Notes: a model not told the origin generated them from the letters alone. A DNA stretch of 64,000 nt from Bacillota bacterium (GCA_021791495.1 JAJYWN010000034.1:22953-86952); one strand, 5' to 3'. Shown: positions 34,200 through 43,108, counted from the first letter of the stretch. Numbers and translations: made by a program.

Positions 34200-35279
34200 T
34201 TACGTAAGGGCCCTATCGATCAGGCCGTCCAGGTAAGGAGACACCTTTGGTAGGAGTTGACGCAGGTGCTGGTAAGGCACCAGCCTGTCGTGCTGCAAAC
34301 GTCCGAGAACCAGGCCAGGGTGCCGGTCTATCGAGCGGGCAACGGCAAGAATGGTCTGCTTGGAGAAATGAGCACGGTGCGTCTGCGTGAAGCCTCTCCA
34401 TGCGTCGGGGTTGATGATCCAGTCGCGCGCCCTATCGTTGGCTTCCATCTCCGCATGGCTTGGACTTGCGTCTTCAGAGTTGCAGACATAAGCCGCTCTG
34501 TGCCCAAGGGAGATGTGTGCCAGTTCATGACAAAGGGTGAACCAGAATGAGTCTACCCTATCGTACCTTAGGGAGAGGGCGATCACTGGAGAGTTACCGA
34601 CGTAGAAGGCGGCGCCATCCATATATGTTTGGGGTAGGTGCGGCACCAGCGCAAATCTAATCCCCAAATCGGCCAGGGCGGCGGGAACTCTTCGCACCGC
34701 CTCGAGATCAACGGTCTGAGCCAACAACGAGGGGATGTTCTTTCTGAGACCCTCAGCTGAAAAATGGCCAACCCGTTGGCCGCTCACTAAGTGTTCAACC
34801 CGCTTCGCCCATGCGACAATGGCCAGGTTGTTGGGCCTCTTCCCTGAAGAGAGCCGGAAGTTCGCTGCTACTGCCGGCCACTCAGCCAAGGAATCAATAC
34901 CAAGCAAGGAACCGACTTCCTCCAGAACCTTGTCGCCTTTGACCCAACCCCTTCGGACGAGATCACGTATAGGCAGCAGTCTATACAGCTCGCTCCGCAA
35001 TCCGATTTGGTCGTCATAACCCTTCGCGGTGGCGATCTGGAGACGATAGTTTGCCTCGAGATTTACCCAGAACTGAGCCGGAAGACCGAGTGCACGCTCT
35101 AACTCCAGAGCGGTCTCCGGGGTGATGCGCTTGGTTCCCGCAACAATCTCAGTGATGGCCTGAGGCGGACGCTGCAGAATATCAGCGAGATCCTGTTGTG
35201 TCCAACCCCTAGCTTCCAGTTCTCTCTTCAGAATCCGTCCAGGGGGCACCGCCCGGGCGGGACTGATCTCCTCAACCAT
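34200..35279 (-). CDS. higA: HigA-type antitoxin fused to an ImmA/IrrE peptidase domain
   Basis: The 359-residue protein begins with an XRE helix-turn-helix domain (ILKRELEARGWTQQDLADIL, then ETALELERALGLPAQFWVNL, typical of HigA). The second half carries LCHELAHISLGH, an HExxH zinc peptidase motif of the ImmA/IrrE type, and ends in a winged-helix-like region. The long HigA-peptidase form may remove itself or the toxin by proteolysis under stress. It is the second gene of the pair, 13 bases after the toxin. Confidence 0.88.
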   Translation of the reverse strand: MVEEISPARAVPPGRILKRELEARGWTQQDLADILQRPPQAITEIVAGTKRITPETALELERALGLPAQFWVNLEANYRLQIATAKGYDDQIGLRSELYRLLPIRDLVRRGWVKGDKVLEEVGSLLGIDSLAEWPAVAANFRLSSGKRPNNLAIVAWAKRVEHLVSGQRVGHFSAEGLRKNIPSLLAQTVDLEAVRRVPAALADLGIRFALVPHLPQTYMDGAAFYVGNSPVIALSLRYDRVDSFWFTLCHELAHISLGHRAAYVCNSEDASPSHAEMEANDRARDWIINPDAWRGFTQTHRAHFSKQTILAVARSIDRHPGLVLGRLQHDRLVPYQHLRQLLPKVSPYLDGLIDRALT

Positions 35280-35292
35280 TCCGTGGCCCTCC

Positions 35293-35595
35293 TCAGTGAT
35301 AGTCCTCTACTCGGACCACAAGTAGATAGCGGCCGTTTGAGTCCTCCAACGGTTTCACCACTAGTCTCCACTGGTCATTCAATCTTAACGATCGCTCTCT
35401 TTCCTTGGCACGCCTACCTTTTAGCTTCTCGTACCGGAACCCTTTCTGCAACCGCAACCCGCGCTCGTCGGGCATGGCCGCGATGACCGCCATAGCTTCG
35501 AAGAACGCCTCTATGACCTGAGAGGGGTAGGCTCTAGCCCCTCTCTCCGCCGTGTAGAGATCGCGTAGTTTTTCGTCAAGGAATCTGAACCGCAA
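35293..35595 (-). CDS. higB: HigB/RelE-type mRNA interferase toxin
   Basis: The 100-residue protein has the HigB pattern: FLDEKLRDLYTAERGARAYP, GFRYEKLKGRRAKERERSLRL and NDQWRLVV, with basic residues for ribosome-dependent mRNA cleavage. TTG at 35595 is preferred over TTG 35601 because AAAGGAG lies 8 bases before it. Toxin-first order is normal for higBA. A good promoter and perfect palindrome lie upstream at 35639-35700. Confidence 0.88.
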   Translation of the reverse strand: MRFRFLDEKLRDLYTAERGARAYPSQVIEAFFEAMAVIAAMPDERGLRLQKGFRYEKLKGRRAKERERSLRLNDQWRLVVKPLEDSNGRYLLVVRVEDYH

Positions 35596-35638
35596 CTGCA
35601 AAGCTCCTTTGCGGAGGCCACGGCTGCCATCTACCCTG

Positions 35639-35667
35639 ATTCTACCAGAAAGTCACGAGGTCATCAA
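35639..35667 (-). promoter_or_regulatory. higBA promoter
   Basis: On the minus strand TTGATG (35667-35662) and TAGAAT (35644-35639) are separated by exactly 17 bases and lie about 45 bases before higB. Confidence 0.75.
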
Positions 35668-35671
35668 GGAC

Positions 35672-35700
35672 GCTGAATTCACCCTTAGGGTGAATTCAGC
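35672..35700. promoter_or_regulatory. Perfect 14-bp inverted repeat, probable HigA operator
   Basis: GCTGAATTCACCCT and AGGGTGAATTCAGC flank a single central T. It lies immediately upstream of the higBA -35 box, where HigA-type repressors bind. It is also 70 bases beyond the end of the radical SAM gene, but lacks a U tract, so a terminator role is less likely. Confidence 0.75.
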
Positions 35701-35769
35701 AATATCACCAAGAGCCGCTGCTGGCCAGCAGGCCTGGTGCTCCAGCCGCACCTCATGGCGGTGACGGCC

Positions 35770-36879
35770 CTATGCCGGCGTAGCCTCTTTCCCAGACACC
35801 CCGCTCAGATCGAAGGCCGGGATCAGGGCTTTCCCCGCCGACGACAGGTCCTGGGCGAACCCGTCGGTGAGTCCGATGTCCACACAAAAGTCCAATACCT
35901 CGCCGTACTCTGTCAGCGTCAGGCGCCGGTCGATCTCCGGGTAGCGGCTGGCGTGGTGCAGCGGGGTGTACTGTGCCATGAGACTTACGAGGACGCCCTC
36001 CGGCAGGTTCTCCTTGATCCAGCGTAGGACGCGCTTGCTGTCCTCGACCATCCCGGGCAGCACCAGGTGCCGCACAATGACGCCACGCCGGATCATCCCC
36101 TCATCATCGAATTCAGTCGGGCCGACCTGAGTAGCCATGGCGGCGATGGCCCGGGAGGCGATTTCGAAGTAGCGGGGTGCCGCCGAATACCGGAGGGAGG
36201 CTGGGGAACGGCGCGGCGGCTGCGGCGGGCGCACCGGGGGCAGCGGCCGCTGCGTGTGCGGACGCGGTACGTGCGGGCGCGGAAGGCTGGCAGAAGTCGT
36301 TGGCGCATCGTCCGCCGTTAACTCAGATGCCTCCACCTCCGGTCCGTACTTGAAATCCGGAAGGTAAACGTCCACCGCCCCGCGGAGCATCTTAATGGCT
36401 TCCACCGTTTCATAACCGTTGGAGTTATGGACGATGGGAAGCCTTAGCCCACTGCGCCGCGCCCATGCCACCGCTTCAACGATCATGGGCAAATAGGGAG
36501 TGGGTGAAACCAGGTTGATGTTGTGGGCACCCTCCTGCTGCAGCCGGAGGAAGATCTGGGAGAGATCGTCCACGGTGATTTCTTTCCCCGCGACTTCCCG
36601 CCCCGCGTCGCCACCCTGGCTGATGGGGTAGTTCTGGCAGAAGACGCACCTCAGGTTGCAGTGGCTGAAGAAGACGGCACCCGACCCGCGTGTGCCCGAC
36701 AGGCACGGCTCCTCTCCGAAATGGAGCGCCGCCCTGGCCAGCTTGGGGCGGGCCCCGGCGCCACAGTAGCCTCTCCTGCCGGCCGTCCGGTCGTTGCCAC
36801 ACCGGCGCGGGCACAGGGTGCAAGTCTTAAGAAGGTCTCCGAGTTCTCCGTGTTCTCCGTGTTCTCCGAGCGCGGTCAT
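35770..36879 (-). CDS. PflA-like radical SAM protein with a Pro/Arg-rich insertion
   Basis: The 369-residue protein has an N-terminal four-Cys segment (CTLCPRRC, then GYCG) followed by the radical SAM motif HCNLRCVFCQNY, and belongs to the COG1313-type PflA-like group. It may activate a glycyl-radical or other enzyme; no partner is adjacent. Between the DVYLPDFKYG strand and the APRYFEIASRAI helix there is an insertion of about 45 residues very rich in Pro, Arg and His, which relatives do not usually have. The N-terminus is a short Gly-Glu-His repeat encoded by 9-base units. The start (ATG 36879) has only a weak ribosome binding site. Confidence 0.8.
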   Translation of the reverse strand: MTALGEHGEHGELGDLLKTCTLCPRRCGNDRTAGRRGYCGAGARPKLARAALHFGEEPCLSGTRGSGAVFFSHCNLRCVFCQNYPISQGGDAGREVAGKEITVDDLSQIFLRLQQEGAHNINLVSPTPYLPMIVEAVAWARRSGLRLPIVHNSNGYETVEAIKMLRGAVDVYLPDFKYGPEVEASELTADDAPTTSASLPRPHVPRPHTQRPLPPVRPPQPPRRSPASLRYSAAPRYFEIASRAIAAMATQVGPTEFDDEGMIRRGVIVRHLVLPGMVEDSKRVLRWIKENLPEGVLVSLMAQYTPLHHASRYPEIDRRLTLTEYGEVLDFCVDIGLTDGFAQDLSSAGKALIPAFDLSGVSGKEATPA

Positions 36880-37081
36880 ACCGTCATTGTACCGCCTTCG
36901 AGGGCTCTTTGGAGGGAATCCGTCTATTCCTGACAATCTCGCATAAAAACGTTCGGTAAAAGAAGGATAATCCGGTTTTGGATAGAATCGAGTTGCCTAA
37001 TTACCCTGAAAAGAACGGCCAAGTAGCATAGTCCACAGTAGGTGCCTGCTAGACAGCAGGTTCAAGTCCATATTTCGGAAG

Positions 37082-37258
37082 GGTGCCTAGGGTTCCGCCG
37101 CCCCCCACCTTCACTCAGCCTCGGGCTAGGTGAAGAGAAGGGCGGGACAGGTCCAAGCGGCGCCACCCTGACGGCCGGTGGAGCGTTCGACGGTAGAGAG
37201 GCGGAGGCTCCAGGCCACCGACCGGCGGGGTACACCGTGGGTAGAAAAGACCCAAGCG
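37082..37258 (+). promoter_or_regulatory. ykkC-family riboswitch aptamer, most likely ppGpp type (subtype 2a)
   Basis: The conserved ykkC core is present: CTAGGGTTCCG (37087-37097), GGACAGGTCC (37145-37154) and GTGGGTAGAAAAGACCC (37237-37253). Pairings include CTTCAC with GTGAAG enclosing AGCC-tcg-GGCT, CCGCC with GGCGG, and CCACC with GGTGG. The subtype is inferred from context: leucine/isoleucine/valine genes follow directly, the known association of the ppGpp class. Ligand binding would hold GACCC in the aptamer and prevent the terminator, turning the operon on during starvation. Confidence 0.85.
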
Positions 37259-37297
37259 GCAAGTTCCTACGAGCTGCCCTTGGGTCTTTTTCTTTTT
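37247..37297 (+). terminator. Riboswitch-controlled terminator of the leu-ilv operon
   Basis: AAGACCCAAG and CTTGGGTCTT pair perfectly over 10 bp, extended inside by GGCA with TGCC, and are followed by a T-rich tract. Its 5' arm reuses the last strand of the aptamer, so the two structures are mutually exclusive. Confidence 0.92.
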
Positions 37298-37342
37298 GCC
37301 CGGAAGCACGGCCGGTGCAGCTCGGGAAAACCGCGGGCATGG

Positions 37343-37396
37343 GCACGGAAAGCACGGAAAGCAGGGATAGGAAAGAAAGCAGGGAAAGGAAGGAAA
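37343..37396 (+). repeat. Six degenerate 9-base purine-rich units before leuA
   Basis: GCACGGAAA occurs twice, then GCAGGGATA, GGAAAGAAA, GCAGGGAAA and GGAAGGAAA, giving a 54-base phase-9 array. The last units provide the AAGGAAGG ribosome binding site for leuA. Confidence 0.7.
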
Positions 37397-37399
37397 GTC

Positions 37400-39064
37400 G
37401 TGGCGGACATCGGGAGACCGGTAACAACAACAGACCAGCCCAAACCAGCCAAGCAAGTGGAGATCTTCGACACCACCCTACGTGACGGCGAGCAAACCCC
37501 CGGTGTAGGTCTTAGCGTCCGTGAGAAGCTGGAAATCGCCGAGCAGCTAGTGCGGCTCCGCGTGGATATTATTGAGGCGGGGTTCCCCATTTCCTCGCCG
37601 GGCGACTTTGAGGCCGTCCGCGCCGTGTCCCGCGCCGTGCAGGGGAGCGGCGTCACCGTCTGCGGCCTGGCGCGCACGCGCCAGGAAGACATCGACCGTT
37701 CTTGGGAGGCCATCCGCGACTCCGAGCGGCCCCGCATCCACATCTTCATCGCCACCTCGCCGGTGCACATGAAGCACAAACTCCGCCTGACCGAGGACGA
37801 AGTCCTCCAGGCCGCCGAGGACATGACCCGCTACGCCGCCTCCACCGGCGCCGAGGTGGAGTTCTCGGCCGAGGACGCCACGCGCTCCGAGCCGGAGTTC
37901 GTGCGCCAGGTTTTCCGCCGCGCCGCCGCCGCCGGGGCCCACGTCCTGAACGTCCCGGACACGGTCGGTTACACCACTCCGGCGGAATACAAGACCCTGC
38001 TGGAATTCCTGATGGCCGACATCATGCCGGCCCACCCCAAGGTCAAATTCTCCGTCCACTGTCACAACGACTTGGGCTTGGCCGTGGCCAACTCCATGAC
38101 GGCGGTGACCGTGGGGGTGACCCAGATCGAGTGCACCATCAACGGCCTGGGCGAGAGAGCCGGCAACACTTCCATGGAAGAGGTCGTCATGGGCCTCTAT
38201 ACCAGAAGAAGCTACTACCAGACGAACTGCTGTATCGACACTCGCCAGATCGCCCGCTCCAGCCGCCTGGTCACCACCCTCACCGGCATCCCCGTCCAGC
38301 CTAACAAGGCCATCGTCGGCACCAACGCCTTCGCCCACCAGTCCGGCATCCATCAGGACGGAGTCTTGAAACAACCTCTCACTTACGAAATCATGCGCCC
38401 GGAAGACGTGGGCCTGGCCGGCAGCGCGCTGGTCCTCGGCAAACTCTCCGGGCGTCACGCTTTCCGGCAGCGCCTGGCGGAGATGGGCTACACCCTCACC
38501 CCCGCCCGCCTGGACCGGGTCTTCGCCCGGTTCAAGGAACTGGCCGACCGCAAACGCGATATCACCCAGCGCGACTTGGAAGCCCTCCTCGAGGACGAGG
38601 TGGTCGACGGGCCGGAGACCATCAGTCTGGAGTCCTTCCACGTGGTGGCTGGCAACGGCGCCATCCCCACCGCCACCGTGCGTGTGCGCGTCGGGTCGGA
38701 GACCAAGCAGGAAGCCTGCCTCGGCACCGGCCCGGTGGACGCCGTTTTCCGCGCCCTGGCGCGGGCCATCGGCCTCGGCGACGAAGCCGGCCTGAAGCTG
38801 GCCGATTACTCCTTGAAAGCCGTGACTAGCGGTGAGGACGCCCTGGGCGAGGCCACGCTCCGCCTGGAGATGGGCGGCCGAACGGCGCTGGGCCGCGGCG
38901 TAAGTACGGACGTCATCGAGGCCAGCGCGCTGGCCTACGTCAAAGCCTTGAACAGACTGCTCGGGTCAGCCGAGTCGAGTCGCCCCACCGCCGCCGAAGG
39001 TGGCGCCAGCGGGGGGGCCGTCTCCGACGCCGGCCGGCTCGAAAGGGGGACCGCTCCGGAATGA
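37400..39064 (+). CDS. leuA: 2-isopropylmalate synthase
   Basis: The 554-residue protein has the catalytic HMGL-like barrel (IFDTTLRDGEQTPGVGLSV, VHCHNDLGLAVANS with the metal His pair, NGLGERAGNTSMEEVVM) and a C-terminal LeuA dimer/regulatory domain that binds leucine. It condenses acetyl-CoA with 2-ketoisovalerate, the first committed leucine step. GTG 37400 is chosen for its purine-rich ribosome binding site; the frame is open 74 codons further, but those lie inside the riboswitch. The C-terminus has an extra Ser/Ala/Gly-rich tail of about 35 residues. The stop overlaps leuC by 4 bases. Confidence 0.92.
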   Translation: MADIGRPVTTTDQPKPAKQVEIFDTTLRDGEQTPGVGLSVREKLEIAEQLVRLRVDIIEAGFPISSPGDFEAVRAVSRAVQGSGVTVCGLARTRQEDIDRSWEAIRDSERPRIHIFIATSPVHMKHKLRLTEDEVLQAAEDMTRYAASTGAEVEFSAEDATRSEPEFVRQVFRRAAAAGAHVLNVPDTVGYTTPAEYKTLLEFLMADIMPAHPKVKFSVHCHNDLGLAVANSMTAVTVGVTQIECTINGLGERAGNTSMEEVVMGLYTRRSYYQTNCCIDTRQIARSSRLVTTLTGIPVQPNKAIVGTNAFAHQSGIHQDGVLKQPLTYEIMRPEDVGLAGSALVLGKLSGRHAFRQRLAEMGYTLTPARLDRVFARFKELADRKRDITQRDLEALLEDEVVDGPETISLESFHVVAGNGAIPTATVRVRVGSETKQEACLGTGPVDAVFRALARAIGLGDEAGLKLADYSLKAVTSGEDALGEATLRLEMGGRTALGRGVSTDVIEASALAYVKALNRLLGSAESSRPTAAEGGASGGAVSDAGRLERGTAPE

Positions 39065-40377
39065 GCCTGACGCTGGATATTTTCTCCGCCCGCGCTGGAA
39101 AGCGGGTGGAGCCGGGAGAACTGGTCGAAGTCGATATCGACCTGGTCCTGGCTAACGACATCACCGTTCCTCTCTCCATTCCAGAGTTCAACAAGATCGG
39201 GGTCAAGAAGGTCTTTGACCCGCGGCGGATCGTGCTGGTGAACGACCACTTCGTGCCGAATAAGGACATCCTTTCGGCCGAACAGGCGGCCATGGCGCGT
39301 CGTTTCGCCCGGGAGCAGGGGCTACCATACTTCTTCGACGTGGGCACCATGGGCGTGGAGCACGCGCTCCTGCCCGAACAGGGGTTCATTTCGCCCGGCA
39401 TGATCATGGTCGGGGCCGACTCCCATACCTGCACTTACGGCGCGTTGGGCGCCTTCTCCACCGGCGTCGGCAGCACCGATGCCGCCGTGGCCATGGCCAC
39501 CGGCCGGATGTGGTTCCGCATCCCGCCCAGCATCCAGGTACGTTTCGAAGGGAAGGCCAAGCCCTGGGTGGGCGGCAAGGACTTCATCCTCTACGCCCTC
39601 TCCAGGCTCGGCGTGGATGGTGCCCGGTACGCCTCCCTGGAGTTCGCCGGCGAGGCCATCTCCGCGCTATCTATGGAAGGCCGCCTGACCATGTGCAACA
39701 TGGCCGTGGAACTGGGCGCTAAGAACGGCATCGTGGCCGAGGACGACGTCACCCGCGCTTACCTGGCGGGTCGGACGCGTCGCCCCGGAGTGGAGCCGCG
39801 GGTGGCGTGGCCGCCGCGGACGCAGACGTCGTCCTCTGTGGCTGTTGGGCAGTCCAAGGCCAAGGCCGCGGATGACGGCAGCTACGCCGCCGTCCACGTC
39901 TACGACGCCAGCAAGATCGAACCCATGGTCGCCCGCCCACACCTTCCTTCCAACGGCGCCGCCGCGGCCGACCTGTCCGGCACCCGCATCGATCAGGTGG
40001 TCATCGGCTCCTGCACCAACGGGCGCCTGGAGGACCTTCAGGTGGCCGCCCGCATCCTGACCGGCCGCAAAGTCCACCCGGACGTGCGCTGCATCATCAT
40101 CCCAGCTACACCCACCATCTACCGGCAGGCCATGGAGCAGGGGCTCATCGAGGCCTTTATGGAAGCGGGCGCCGCCGTGAGCACACCCACCTGCGGGCCG
40201 TGCTTGGGCGGCTACATGGGTGTCTTGGCCGCCGGCGAGCGCTGCGTGGCCACCACGAACCGCAACTTCGTCGGCCGCATGGGGCACCGCACCAGTGAAG
40301 TCTACCTGGCCGGCCCCGCTGTGGCCGCTGCCTCGGCCATCCTGGGCCGCGTGGCGACTCCCGAGGAGGTGGCCTAA
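39061..40377 (+). CDS. leuC: 3-isopropylmalate dehydratase, large subunit
   Basis: The 438-residue protein is of the HacA/LeuC type: GADSHTCTYGALGAF, IGSCTNGRLEDL and TPTCGPCLGGYMGVL hold the three [4Fe-4S] cysteines. It isomerises 2- to 3-isopropylmalate together with LeuD. A Pro/Arg/Ser-rich insertion of about 35 residues after EDDVTRAYLAG is not typical. leuD begins at the base after its stop. Confidence 0.93.
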   Translation: MSLTLDIFSARAGKRVEPGELVEVDIDLVLANDITVPLSIPEFNKIGVKKVFDPRRIVLVNDHFVPNKDILSAEQAAMARRFAREQGLPYFFDVGTMGVEHALLPEQGFISPGMIMVGADSHTCTYGALGAFSTGVGSTDAAVAMATGRMWFRIPPSIQVRFEGKAKPWVGGKDFILYALSRLGVDGARYASLEFAGEAISALSMEGRLTMCNMAVELGAKNGIVAEDDVTRAYLAGRTRRPGVEPRVAWPPRTQTSSSVAVGQSKAKAADDGSYAAVHVYDASKIEPMVARPHLPSNGAAAADLSGTRIDQVVIGSCTNGRLEDLQVAARILTGRKVHPDVRCIIIPATPTIYRQAMEQGLIEAFMEAGAAVSTPTCGPCLGGYMGVLAAGERCVATTNRNFVGRMGHRTSEVYLAGPAVAAASAILGRVATPEEVA

Positions 40378-40920
40378 ATGGCCAAGGTTTGGCGGTACGG
40401 CGATAACATCGACACCGACGCCATCATCCCGGCGCGTTACCTGAACACCTGGGACGCCGCGGAACTGGCGAGACATTGTTTTGAGGACGTGGACCAGACC
40501 TTTGCCGCCGGCGTCCGGCCCGGCGACGTGGTCGTGGGCGGCACGAACTTCGGTTGCGGCAGTTCGCGCGAACACGCTCCGGTAGCCTTGAAGGCAGCCG
40601 GCGTCAGCTTCGTGGTGGCGGCCAACTACGCCCGCATCTTCTTCCGCAACTCCATCAACATCGGTCTGCCGCTGGTCGAGGCTCCCGATGCCGTAGGCTC
40701 CATCAAGGCCGGCGACGACGTGACCTTCGACAGCGCCGCCGGGGTGCTGACCAACCGCACCACCGGCCAGTCCTGGACCGTCCGCCCCTTCCCGGCGTTC
40801 CTGACCGAGATCGTCGCCGCGGGCGGGCTCATCCCGTTGACGCGCCGCCGTCTGGGCCTGGAGGGCGGGACGAGCGCCGGCGAGGGCGGCGGGGATGCTG
40901 GGGAGGGGGATGACCGATGA
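40378..40920 (+). CDS. leuD: 3-isopropylmalate dehydratase, small subunit
   Basis: The 180-residue protein has the swivelling-domain motifs GDNIDTDAIIPARYL and GTNFGCGSSREHAPVAL. The C-terminus is extended by a Gly/Asp/Glu-rich tail of about 20 residues. It completes the LeuCD aconitase-like enzyme. The stop overlaps leuB by 4 bases (ATGA). Confidence 0.93.
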   Translation: MAKVWRYGDNIDTDAIIPARYLNTWDAAELARHCFEDVDQTFAAGVRPGDVVVGGTNFGCGSSREHAPVALKAAGVSFVVAANYARIFFRNSINIGLPLVEAPDAVGSIKAGDDVTFDSAAGVLTNRTTGQSWTVRPFPAFLTEIVAAGGLIPLTRRRLGLEGGTSAGEGGGDAGEGDDR

Positions 40921-42050
40921 CGAAGACTTTCCGCCTGGCCATCCTTCCGGGCGACGGCATCGGTCCCGAAGTGACCACCGCCGCCATGAAGGCCCTGGAG
41001 GCGGCGGCTAAGCGGTTTGACCTGTCCTATCAGGCACAGACCTACCCCTCTGGTGGCGCCGCCATCGATCAGGAGGGCACACCTCTGTCGGAACGGACTC
41101 TGGCGGCCTGCCGCGCGTCCGACGCGGTCCTCATGGGCGCTGTGGGCGGCCCGAAGTGGGACAACGTCCCCTCCCAGATCCGCCCCGAACGTGGCCTCCT
41201 GGGCCTGCGAAAAGAGATGGGCGCCTTTGCCAACCTGCGTCCCGTCCGGCTTCCGCCCCTCCTGGCTGACTTGTCGCCCTTACGCCACCAGGCGGTGGGG
41301 CGGGGCATCGATATCGTCTTCGTCCGCGAGCTCACCGGCGGCCTGTACTTCGGCCCCAAGCGCCGCATTCCGCCCGAGCCCGGACACGACCCCGACGAGC
41401 TGGCGGCCGAGGACACCTTGCGCTATTCCGTGGCCGAGATCAAGCGGGTGGCTGAGGTGGCCTTCCGCTTGGCCGCCGCCCGGTCGAAGAACCTGTGCTC
41501 CGTGGACAAGGAAAACGTCCTCTTCTCGTCGCGCCTCTGGCGCGAGATAGTGAACAATATGGCGGCGAACTGGCCTGATGTGAAAGTCACCCACATGTAC
41601 GTGGACAACTGTGCCATGCAGCTCGTCCGCGCCCCGGCCCGCTTCGATGTCATCCTCACCGAGAACACTTTTGGCGACATCCTTTCCGATCTTGGCGGGG
41701 CCATCTCCGGTTCTCTCGGCCTGCTCCCCTCGGCCAGCCTGGGCGGGAAAGTGGCGGTGTACGAGCCGGTCCACGGGTCGGCGCCGGACATCGCCGGGCG
41801 CGGCATCGCGAACCCCATCGGAGCAGTCTTGTCCGTGGCCATGATGCTGCGACACACCTTCGAGAGCGAGGCGGCCGCCCGTGCCGTGGAGTCGGCCGTC
41901 GACCACGTGTTGGCCACCGGCTGCCTGCCTGCCGACCTGGCCAGCTCCATGAGCGACGCGCACAAGAAGGGCAAAGACGCGCCCACGGTCAAGGTGACGG
42001 GCACGGTGGATTTCGGCAAACTCATCGCCGCCGAGGTGGCGAAAGCGTAG
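40917..42050 (+). CDS. leuB: 3-isopropylmalate dehydrogenase
   Basis: The 377-residue protein starts with LAILPGDGIGPEV and contains GGPKWDNV, RELTGGLYFG, VDNCAMQLVRAP and the NAD/metal motif ENTFGDILSDLGGAISGSLG, plus VHGSAPDIAGRGIANPIG. It oxidatively decarboxylates 3-isopropylmalate to 2-ketoisocaproate. An interval of 131 bases without gene or terminator separates it from ilvE. Confidence 0.95.
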   Translation: MTKTFRLAILPGDGIGPEVTTAAMKALEAAAKRFDLSYQAQTYPSGGAAIDQEGTPLSERTLAACRASDAVLMGAVGGPKWDNVPSQIRPERGLLGLRKEMGAFANLRPVRLPPLLADLSPLRHQAVGRGIDIVFVRELTGGLYFGPKRRIPPEPGHDPDELAAEDTLRYSVAEIKRVAEVAFRLAAARSKNLCSVDKENVLFSSRLWREIVNNMAANWPDVKVTHMYVDNCAMQLVRAPARFDVILTENTFGDILSDLGGAISGSLGLLPSASLGGKVAVYEPVHGSAPDIAGRGIANPIGAVLSVAMMLRHTFESEAAARAVESAVDHVLATGCLPADLASSMSDAHKKGKDAPTVKVTGTVDFGKLIAAEVAKA

Positions 42051-42181
42051 GCCGCACAGCGGCGAAAAAGGATGGCGCGATCGGGTGGGATGGAGGTTTA
42101 GCTGCGACTTCACTGGCTAAGCTTCTGGGGAGAGCTTTGAAAAGAGCTCCTAAAGTCCAAGACAGATAAGGGGCGGTCAGA

Positions 42182-43108
42182 ATGTCGAGACAGATTTACC
42201 TGGATGGGCGGTTCGTACCGAAAGAGGAAGCACGCGTGTCCGTCTTCGACCACGGCTTCCTGTACGGGGATGGAGTTTTCGAAGGGATCCGGGCCTACAA
42301 CGGTCGTGTGTGGAGGCTGGAGGAGCATTTGGTGCGGCTGTACGAGTCGGCCAAATCCATCATGCTTCCCATCCCGATCTCCATGGACGAGATGCGGGAG
42401 GCCACCTTAGAGACCCTACGCCGGAACAACCTGCGTGACGCCTACATCCGGACGGTCGTTTCGCGCGGCGCCGGCGACCTGGGCCTGGACCCCCGGAAGT
42501 GCCCTAAGCCCACCGTCATCATCATCGCCGACACCATCACCCTGTACCCCGAGGAGTTGTACCGCATAGGGATGAAAGTCGTCACCGTTCCCACGCGGAA
42601 GAACCTCAGTGACGCCCTGAACCCGCGCATCAAGTCGCTGAACTACCTGAACAGCATCCTGGCGAAGCTGGAAGCCAACCACCTGGGATACCCGGAAGTC
42701 CTCCTGATGAACCAGGAAGGGTACATCACCGAAGGCACTGGCGACAATGTCTTCATCGTCCGCCGTGGCGTTCTCATGACCCCGCCGAACAACGCGGGAA
42801 TCCTCGAGGGCATCACGCGCGCCGTTATCCTTGAAGTGGCCAAGGAAGCGGGTATCCCGACGGCCGAGGTTCTCTTCACACGGCACGACGTCTGGACGGC
42901 CGAAGAGTGCTTCCTCACCGGAACGGCCGCCGAGGCCATCCCCGTGGTCGAGGTGGACGGGCGCACGGTGGGGACTGGAAAACCGGGTGCCATTACCAAG
43001 GCCCTCATCGGCGCTTTCCGGGCCAAGGCCATGTCCGAAGGCACCGAGATCTACCCGGCGGGCGCCGATGCTTCCCGCGTCGCGGGCGGCGGCGGGTCTC
43101 TACACTAA
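42182..43108 (+). CDS. ilvE: Branched-chain amino acid aminotransferase
   Basis: The 308-residue protein is a class IV PLP aminotransferase: FDHGFLYGDGVFEGIRAYNG at the N-terminus, the Schiff-base lysine in IKSLNYLNSILAKLEAN, and EGTGDNVFIV and LTGTAAEAIPVVEVDGR later. It performs the last step of leucine, isoleucine and valine synthesis. Spacing (131 bases before, 77 after) fits the operon. Confidence 0.93.
   Translation: MSRQIYLDGRFVPKEEARVSVFDHGFLYGDGVFEGIRAYNGRVWRLEEHLVRLYESAKSIMLPIPISMDEMREATLETLRRNNLRDAYIRTVVSRGAGDLGLDPRKCPKPTVIIIADTITLYPEELYRIGMKVVTVPTRKNLSDALNPRIKSLNYLNSILAKLEANHLGYPEVLLMNQEGYITEGTGDNVFIVRRGVLMTPPNNAGILEGITRAVILEVAKEAGIPTAEVLFTRHDVWTAEECFLTGTAAEAIPVVEVDGRTVGTGKPGAITKALIGAFRAKAMSEGTEIYPAGADASRVAGGGGSLH

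Noticed and set aside
37031..37075. tRNA-like stretch (CCTGCT-AGAC-AGCAGG followed by GGTTCAAGTCC)
   Set aside because: It resembles a T-loop, but the flanking five-base arms do not pair and no acceptor or anticodon arm can be drawn.
37178..37399. Upstream extension of LeuA
   Set aside because: Those 74 codons lie within the riboswitch aptamer and terminator and have no LeuA homology.
37547..38641. 364-codon minus-strand frame opposite leuA
   Set aside because: Antisense shadow in GC-rich coding DNA, with no ribosome binding site and low-complexity protein.
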